Assembly: GCA_022605405.1 (NCBI GenBank) | Contig: JABYQQ010000007.1 | Coordinates: 248,001-312,000 of the forward strand | DNA from: Earliella scabrosa | Lineage: Eukaryota; Basidiomycota; Agaricomycetes; Polyporales; Polyporaceae | Reading direction: 5' to 3' | DNA: 64,000 nt | Shown: one piece after another, positions 56,848 through 64,000 of the stretch | How positions within the stretch are numbered: the stretch's first letter is position 1 | Layout of the letters: each line of letters begins with the position of its first letter | The notes under the pieces: model-generated | Seen by the model: the letters and a program-made list of their open reading frames with translations, nothing else | What the model was told of the DNA's origin: nothing | The model's database searches: none | Translations under genes and position numbers: made by a program

Positions 56848-57458
56848 AGCGCGCGTGGTCGGTATCACCACGGCGACTCGGATGGGCGGCGGTCTGTGCT
56901 CCAGTGCATTCTACGCGCTCGACATCGACGCGCCTCGAGGCCTTCTCGCTCATGCCCCCAGTTTGGCTCTGGATGTCCGTCGTCGCGACCGTAGACGTCG
57001 AATCCCGCCCGCCGCCAAGCAGGTACATCGCAACGTTGCGGGGTCCGCACTTCGTTTGCACACTGCTCAGGAGCCTGCCCATCGCGCCCGGCGATGCTTC
57101 GCTCGGGCCCTCCGCTGTGTTAGCACTCTGGCCCATGGACGGAAGACTCCGCATCTTCATCTTGAATCCCCTCTCGAGCGCGTACCTCCAGGATCGGGCA
57201 GGCTACGCCCGACGTCGGTCACCGGTCACTGCGCGTCCAGAGTATAGCACCGCTCCCGTCAACAGGCTCGTATTGAACAGTTCAAGACCAGGTACCCGGG
57301 CCCGGTCCTCAGACGCGCGAATGTTGGCGATTGGCAACGAATGAACCCTCGCACTATTGCCTCACCCCTAGCCAGCTGACTCATCTCGACACTCTAGCAA
57401 CTGACTGGAACACGTATCGTCCGTATACTACTTATACAGATGTCACTCGGGCGCGGGT

Positions 57459-59154
57459 CTACTGCATCTCGACACTATGACGGTGCTCGTCATCTCCTTC
57501 ACTTTCGTCCGAGCGTGTATGATCGACGGCCGACGCGCCAAGCGAGCCAACGACGCGATGGAAGACGAGCGTGTCGCTCGCACCCGAGCTGCTGCCAGAC
57601 GTGCCAAGGTTGGAGTCGAGGTGCAGCGTTTTGCGGTGGGCTGCTTGGAGGTTGAGCATGCAGCGCGACACCAAGATGGCTGTGATCCTGCAGGAGACGG
57701 GAGGGGTTCAGCCTTTTAGGTGGTCTACAGGCAGCGGGTTGGGTGACAATTGAACTCACGGTTCTGTGAAGGTGGTGATCACGCTGCTGACCTGGCCGGT
57801 CTTTCTGGCGATCTTGAACCGCGTCAGTGACAGAACTTTGGTGCGAGGATGCTCGCTGGTAGGGTAGGAGACTTACCGAGAGCATCGTGAACAGTAGATG
57901 GAGGATGTTCAGGACCGCCATGCAGCTAACATGATGATCGAAGATCAGTCATTGCCCTGGTCGAGATGCTAGCAAACTGACATGAAGTAGATAGTGCCTG
58001 TCGGTCCAACCATGAGCGATCTGGTAACGACAGAGAGACATGGACGCACCGTCTCTCTTGAACGTATGCATGAGGTGGAACTTTCCACTCGAGGGTGTAG
58101 CAGGTACACGCAGAGTGACCCTCGTGATTAATACAACGAGGATGTCTGCGAGGATGAGAGACACACGACTTGCAATCACGCGTGCCACTGGCGACAACCC
58201 GGTCAGCCGATGATGTCGTACATAAGGTCAATCGTCCCTTGGTCACTCACGTCTGGCGGTAGAATGTCAGTTTATCACGGGCGAGTTGAGACTTTTGTAC
58301 GTACGTGGGTGTCCGTTCGGAGGAATCCGACCCAATGCACCCGATCCCAGGAATGAGAGCACCGCCGAGATGGGGCATACGGATCTACCATTTCCTGTCA
58401 GCCATCAGTGACAGACGAGCCCCATGTATGCTTTCGACGTACGCCATTCACAATGTTTGGAACAAGGTAGAGCGCGCCGATCAATACACTGACGGCGCGG
58501 TTCCGGCTCATCGCGTACGCCCGTAGAGCAGAAAACCCTACAGATGGTGGCCGTTTAATAACAGTTTGGCTCTGGAAGGACCGGTGTTCGGCTCACCAGC
58601 CCAGGGTATGTATTGCATCATGTCGAATACTGTATTGATTCGGTTCCCCACCCGGCAGCTTCGGGTGTCACTTCAGCTTTTCCAGTCAGCTGCAGCGAAG
58701 CAACGCTCGTACCTCTAATTCGGGGTGCATCAGCTACATTTCGCTGAGTAGAATGCATGAACAAGAACGCACGGAATCAGACGTGAAGATCGGGGCGAAG
58801 CTCATAAAGGCATAAATCTTGAAGGTGAGCGTGATGTATCGGTTCATGAAGAACAACACGGCTGCTCCGGTCCATGCGGACTTCCAGAAGAGCTCGATCT
58901 CCTGGATGAATGTGAGGCAATAGTCGTACGGCAGAATGACTGAAAGCGTTCGTTCAGTATTTAAGGCCCTGCGTGTGGTCACACCCAGTAGCATGGTCGG
59001 ACTTGCCTGCTGCTGCCGTCCCAGCATAATCCCCAGAGCGACTGTTCGAGTCCAAGCCTCTACAATCAGTATCATCGTGAACATCGCACAACTAATACAC
59101 GTACATATTGCTGAACAACGCAATGAGCGAGGCATTACTATCTTGACCCGACAT
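57459..59154 (-). CDS. DUF6533-type seven-span membrane protein
   Basis: Second member of the family in this window. The likely first exon is MSGQDSNASLIALFSN (ATG at 59152-59154). The DUF6533 signature follows at 58790-58960: LPYDYCLTFIQEIELFWKSA, GAAVLFFMNRYITLTFKIY. Other exons show LRAYAMSRNRAVSVLIGALY (about 58440-58530), MAVLNILHLLFTMLS (about 57875-57921), and the C-terminal RFLLDLQAANRKTLHLD-like segment ending at 57459. Several small exons between 57920 and 58720 are uncertain. Membrane location is clear; function is not. Confidence 0.5.
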
Positions 59155-60182
59155 GGAGAAGCACGGCGTAAGCTCTGAGAACGGCGGCTGAGGGTCTCAT
59201 CTCGCAAATCCCTGATGATATAAGTATGCACATCGCAGCCTGCTGATGAGTCAGTGAAGGAGGGGCGCTCCGAATGCGGGGGCCAACGTTCAATATGTGT
59301 ACGTCAACTTGGACAGAAGCACTCCGCCACCGCCGATCGGATGTTATAGCAGGTTCATCGCCCCGGCCTTCGACTCTCAGTTTAGGCACTAACCGCCGCA
59401 CTGGCCGCGCTGGGTCTCAGGCGGAGGAGTGCTCCCTAGTCGTTGATGGATAACGTCCCTGCCTGCTCGCCGTGTGCATGTCCGGGATCGGGTTCCTGTG
59501 TAAACGTGGGGGTGGTGAGACCGGTGAGATCTTCAGACCTATTCAAATTGTGGACGTCGGGCGCACCCTTCAGTGACCGTATTATACTTATGTGCTGCTG
59601 ACTCAGCCTCGCCTCATGGTATTGGCGCCCTTCATACTCAGATAGGCGGCGGTCAGTGCTCCAGAGCGTTCTTTGAAGTCAGAAAGAGTATCAGGGTCCA
59701 GCGAGATGGGTAACAAGTCCGTTCGTCATCCATGGATTAAGAGGTAACCTCAGACAAGGGTGGTAGCACAGCGAGGGAAGCAACGAGCGACGTATGGTGA
59801 TATGGGTAATATGGGAGCATGGGAGTGCAACAGACAGACAGAACCAGAACCAACCCGGGGAGTAGAGTACGATGGTGACAGCGAGTATGATGAGAGCATG
59901 ACTATGTGGGGGAGGGTAGTACAGTACAGCAGGGCGAGGGGAGTATATGCGAGAGGTGGCGTGCTTGAGGGGATGTGAGTGGCGGGAGCCTGCGCCCGCC
60001 TGGTGAGTATATGTAAGTGGGCATGATGAGAAGACATGGCGAAGCGCAATGTCCATCCAGTATGAGTGACCATCTAAACCAGAGTCCAACCAATCGAAAG
60101 AAAGAAATTTTGAGATGATAACTCTTGAGCAGAGCGGACCGTATCCAGGGCAGAGCATAGCAAGAAGCGTGCAGTAGTGGCT
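59155..60182. other. Intergenic region
   Basis: Lies between the start of the DUF6533 gene and the end of the CorA gene, both on the minus strand. A minus-strand TATAATAC near 59578 could serve the DUF6533 gene. Open frames near 59690-60158 have low-complexity composition and no family features. Confidence 0.35.
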
Positions 60183-62777
60183 TTAGGCAGCTTTCGTGCG
60201 ACTGAACGTCTAGACATATTGTTCAACACGGCAAGATCAGGGAAGGTGCATATGCAACCCGCAACCCACCTGGTAAATCTTGCGCCGCTTCATCCTCTTC
60301 TCGATATAGTGTGCCAGCCGCTTGAAGTCGCTGAACAAGAACCCCGGGATAAGGATGATCATCATCGGGATCGCGAGCTCCCAGAAGCTGCAGATACCGA
60401 ACGTTCATCAGCATCCATCCATCCATTCTCGAACCCAATCACGATCCCGTGCGGGGGAGACTCACAAGAGATCGCTGTTTTGTTGAACGGACCACATCCG
60501 GTCGAAGTTCATACCCTGTATGCGGCGCGGGCGAATAGGTCAGGGAAACAGTTGAGACTGAGACAGGGAGCTGTACGCACGAAGTAACCAGTGAGCAGCG
60601 TGAGCGGTAAGAAGATGATGGTTGCGAGTGTGAGCCGCCGCCTAGGAGGGTGATTGAGTCAGCAATTGCGTCTAGTAAGCGTCCCATGATTTAGACATAC
60701 ATGACTTCGTTCATCTCATATGACGCCATCTGCAAGTCCGATCGACCAGTCAGTATCAGTCGATGTTCCGAGACACGTCGGGGACATACGTTGAACGTGT
60801 AGTTGATCAAGTTCTCCGTGATCCCAGCGATCATGTCGAGGGACGTGAGGATGTACTCCATATGATCGTGAACGTCGGCCTAGAGACGCTTCGATCAGCA
60901 CGAGAACACGGGATACCCGGCGTAGAGACGTACGAGGTAGATCTTCGACTTGTGGCTCATATACCCCTCCACCTTGGCAGTGGGATCGACGTGCTCTCTC
61001 AGCGCCAACGCACGGTCCACATCGTACCGACGCAATCCATATATGACCGTCTTGATGGGTTCGAGGGTGCGCTTATGCAGGATGAGGTCACCCTGGAGAA
61101 TGTGGACTATGCGACAAAGGTGAGTGATGTCCAGAGGAATTGGAGAAGGGTTGTACGCACGCCGTCGAACAGTCTTCATGCTCGGCTTGAGCAAGACTGC
61201 TTGTTCGATCTTCAGGATCCTGCTCTGGTACTCCTCGACCACCTCCAGCGCCTGGTCGACGACTATATGCGTTGAACGAGTCAGCCTCGGACATCTTGTG
61301 CTCCGAGTCCAGAACTCACCAAGATCGAGTAACGACTGGACGAGTAGTGACGGGTCCGCGGTCGATCGCAGGCCAGTATCCCGCTGCCGCAAGCGCTCCG
61401 TGATGGGCGAAGTGAAGTTCAGTGTGCTGTCTATAGCATCGCATCCGCCCATCAGCATCGCCCTTGACTACGCCCTGGATGCATATATACCCAATGCCAA
61501 AGCACGACAGACGCGAACTCACCCTTGTGCACGGAGATGACAGTTCCATCGCGGAACAAGAACAGACAGAGGGGCTGGATCTTCACGTTCACGCGGTCCC
61601 CGCGCTTCAGCTCGCGGACGAGCCTCCTGTTGCGGGCGTTTTTCTGCGCCTTGATGGTCCCAATGTCCGCGAAGCGGCTGTCGATCGGGGCGGGGCTCTC
61701 CACGTCCTTCTTCGACGACTGGCCGAACCGCCGGCGCATCGTCGAGCCGTTCTGCTTCATGGTGGAGAACCGCGACGGGTTCGTGCTCCCGTAGACGGTC
61801 TGCTCGTCATCGACGTCGTAGGCATCCTTGCCGATTTTGCCAAACTCGTACTCCGAGGAGTCGTCGTCGTCCACTTCCATGGGGGTTGGAGACTCCGAGC
61901 GAGGGAGGTGCGAGATGTTGTTGGACGAAGTGTCATTGTCATTGGCGAGATTGTGGATGAGGACGCGGATGAACAGGTGTTGTGGATAGTAGTCCGCCTT
62001 TGACCGCGCGTGGCCGCGTTGGTGTAGCAGGTCCTCCAGCGCAAGGGGGTGCAGGTCTACCCAGCATAATCACGGGGGTCAGACATTCTCCACCAGTGGT
62101 AACGTTGCCCCCACTGCAAGCGGGAGGGTCACTTGAGGGGTGGAGAGTCGAGACGCACCGTATTTGAGCGCCAATGCGCTAATTACATCCCAACTGATCC
62201 CACCGACGTTGATCCAGCGCACCTTGACCCAGGGCTCGCGACGACTTGCAGAGGGATCATCGAGGAGACGAATGAACTCGGCATTCGTCATCCGACCAAA
62301 GCTGGTGCGCATGGTAGAGTAGTCGTTGACTTCGATCAGACACTGCTGGCGTATGTGTCCGTAGGCGAGGTTTGCGGACGCACGACGGGGATCGACACCG
62401 GGCTCGGCACCGACTCCTCGGCGGACCATCATGGACGAGGTCCTCCGCATGGCCATGACCTTGCGCACTGTCGCACGGAACCGGTCCTTGGGCGTCATGA
62501 ACGACGGTCGTGGGGCGGTGGGATGGAGAGGGGAGCGATGGGAGCGAGGAGAACGGGGGGAGGTCGCGGACGCAGCGCTGTGTCTGGGCACATCGAGCTT
62601 CTTGAGCTGTATGGCACTCGGTGCTGACCGAGTTTGTGGGTGGTCGAATGAAGAGCGGAAGTCAGGGATGCGCTCCGCGGTGGGTCCATCGTACACGGGG
62701 GACGTCTCGAACGCTTCCTCGATGTCGGGGGTGAGTGAGCGGCCCTCCGAGTCGCTGAAGCTGTTCTCGCGAGGCAT
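60183..62777 (-). CDS. CorA-type magnesium transporter
   Basis: Plasma-membrane Mg2+ channel of the CorA/Alr family. A long hydrophilic N-terminus (MPRENSFSDSEGRSLTPDIE) of about 230 residues leads into the CorA soluble domain (WVKVRWINVGGISWDVISAL, LHPLALEDLLHQRGHARSK, NVKIQPLCLFLFRDGTVISV). A long coiled helix follows (QALEVVEEYQSRILKIEQAV). The signature GMN motif is in LLTGYFGMNFDRMW after the first membrane span (LTLATIIFLPLTLLTG), and the second span is IPMMIILIPGFLF. The C-terminus is basic (KRLAHYIEKRMKRRKIYQ) and a last short exon gives TFSRTKAA with stop at 60183. About ten introns. All hallmark parts are present. Confidence 0.88.
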
Positions 62778-62824
62778 CGCGCGTCTTCCTGTCGTCGAAC
62801 GAGATCTGAAGGACCAGAGTTGAG

Positions 62825-62895
62825 AGAGCGACGACGACGGGGAAAGCGAGAGTCAGAGAGAGAGAGGAAGAGGGAGAGAGAAGAGGAGGAGAGTG
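62825..62895 (-). promoter_or_regulatory. Polypyrimidine tract in the CorA promoter/leader
   Basis: Nearly pure AG on the plus strand (CT on the CorA coding strand), 50-120 bases before the CorA start codon. CT-rich blocks are common just upstream of transcription starts in fungi. Confidence 0.5.
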
Positions 62896-64000
62896 GGGAA
62901 GACACGCTGTCCTGGTCGCCATCGCCTCGCGTTCGCTCTATCTTTGACATGGTGGGCGCGCAAGACCGCGTTCCTGCTATTTCTGGACACCGATCAGCCC
63001 TCCACCGCCCTGTATGACATCAGCGCCCATACTTGCCTCTACCTCCAATAATCCCCGGTCCTTCAGTTCTCCCCGTACTATGCACTCGCTTCCATCCTCC
63101 TCTCTCCCGGGATGAAACGGTCCCCTCAAAGCTGAAGAGTCGGATACTGGACCAGGAGCAGCAAGTGTGCCAGAATGACGCGTACACCGCCTCAGAATTT
63201 GCACGCTGACGGCCGCTGGGGGCGGATCCATCATGTGTGCGTGCCTCATTTGAAAACAGCGCATCCGCGATATGAAAATGGCTTCCACGACGAGGGACGG
63301 GGCATCGTTGTGAAGGAGATGGGAGTCCATAGAGATCAAGTAACCCACCGACGCGCTCCTTCACCCTCTGCCGTTATTTCTCGCACTCCACCCTCCTCGA
63401 CCCGCGCCGGACGAATGGCGCTGCGTGTTGCGGAAGACATACGTCTCCACAGCGTGGGACGCGCGTTGGAGGTGGGTCTTTCGTTATTTCTCCACGTGAT
63501 CGCGTCCTGTGTGTCCACTTGGCTGTACGCGCCTCGAGAGCCCGAGTCTGCAGAGTTCTCCATTCCCATGAGGTCTGAGACGAGACCAGGGAGAGACATG
63601 GAGAGGAGCGACGATAGGGGAACGTCGTGGAGGGGTTCAGCGCTCAGCGGAGGAGGTGGCCGTAGAGAGCAGAGATAGGATGTACCTGAACTGGACTTGA
63701 GTTTGCCATCAAGGAGGCATCTCGATGCCAAGTAGGACCATCCGTCTCGGCATTCCACCGTATCCTGCGCACATCCATCCAGTGATCCACGTTATTGCCA
63801 CAGGCTACCTGTTGCGCAGTGAGTAGCAAAGTTCAAACTCTTCGACAGCGTGCATTTCAATCCTCTAACTGACCCTGGAACCTGTCATCCCTAGACTCTG
63901 CCTAAGTATCGAGTGTCTGGGTACTTACTATGCATATGAAAGGCACCGCGACTCTAGGGATTTGAGCTAGCTAAGTACCACCGTCAAGTTGACCGGAATC
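62896..64000. other. Region upstream of CorA without a recognisable gene
   Basis: Overlapping open frames on both strands (63175-63678 plus, 63336-63758 minus) have no motifs, and their composition suggests chance or leader sequence. Nothing else seen up to the window end. Confidence 0.35.

Noticed and set aside
59691..60158. Minus-strand open frame of 155 codons
   Set aside because: Low-complexity His/Ser/Tyr-rich translation lying in the 3' flank of the CorA gene; no supporting features.
63175..63758. Overlapping open frames of 167 and 140 codons on opposite strands
   Set aside because: Neither has motifs or a believable start context; mutual overlap in a GC-rich segment is expected by chance.
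1..64000. CRISPR arrays, operons or bacterial-type ribosome binding sites
   Set aside because: The gene structure is plainly eukaryotic, with spliceosomal introns throughout; no regularly spaced direct repeats were seen.

Overview
The window is nuclear DNA of a filamentous basidiomycete, most likely an agaricomycete of the polypore type. The reasons are genes cut by many short (about 50-90 nt) GT-AG introns, GC-rich third codon positions, and gene families typical of wood-decay Agaricomycetes: expanded F-box/leucine-rich-repeat-like proteins, DUF6533 membrane proteins, a bicupin oxalate decarboxylase, a P450, Baeyer-Villiger monooxygenases and a P-loop protein family of unknown function. There is no operon structure, no CRISPR array, and I found no rRNA or tRNA. 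All functions are read from recognisable family motifs by eye; no database search was run.

Left part (1-19 kb) is mostly conserved single-copy genes: a P-loop NTPase-like protein (813-4107), an inositol monophosphatase (4426-5670), proteasome subunit alpha-5 (5867-6924, minus), an F-box-like protein (7340-8735), a MOSC-domain molybdenum-cofactor protein (8996-11171), the Pin1/Ess1 prolyl isomerase (11554-12270, minus), a secreted subtilisin-like protease (12664-14609, minus) and a conserved uncharacterised WW-like/multi-membrane-span protein (16010-18583, minus).

Middle part (19-38 kb) is accessory. Four F-box/LRR-like paralogues lie in a row on the minus strand: one intact (19436-21279), one split by a 697-bp transposable element with 98-bp inverted repeats and a 9-bp target duplication (21519-23946), one truncated and frameshifted (24758-25411) and one intact (25492-27192). 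A 75-bp relic of a P450 first exon sits just upstream of the last. Next come a secreted micro-exon protein (30245-31197), a P450 (32531-34770), a paralogue of the micro-exon protein (35054-36013, minus) and a small intronless secreted protein (37012-37374, minus).

Right part (38-64 kb): oxalate decarboxylase (38520-40748) and a DUF6533 membrane protein (41197-42822) precede a module repeated in tandem. A minus-strand Baeyer-Villiger monooxygenase faces away from a plus-strand F-box/LRR gene, twice intact (43012-47583 and 47995-52602) and a third time with the monooxygenase reduced to a relic (52737-52985), a short-chain dehydrogenase and an inverted-repeat element in between, and a third F-box gene (55047-56847). 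A second DUF6533 gene (57459-59154, minus) and a CorA-type magnesium transporter (60183-62777, minus) close the window.

The most notable results are the clean insertion of a Mutator-like non-autonomous element that breaks an otherwise open F-box gene, the tandem monooxygenase/F-box module, and two paralogous secreted genes made of phase-1 micro-exons.
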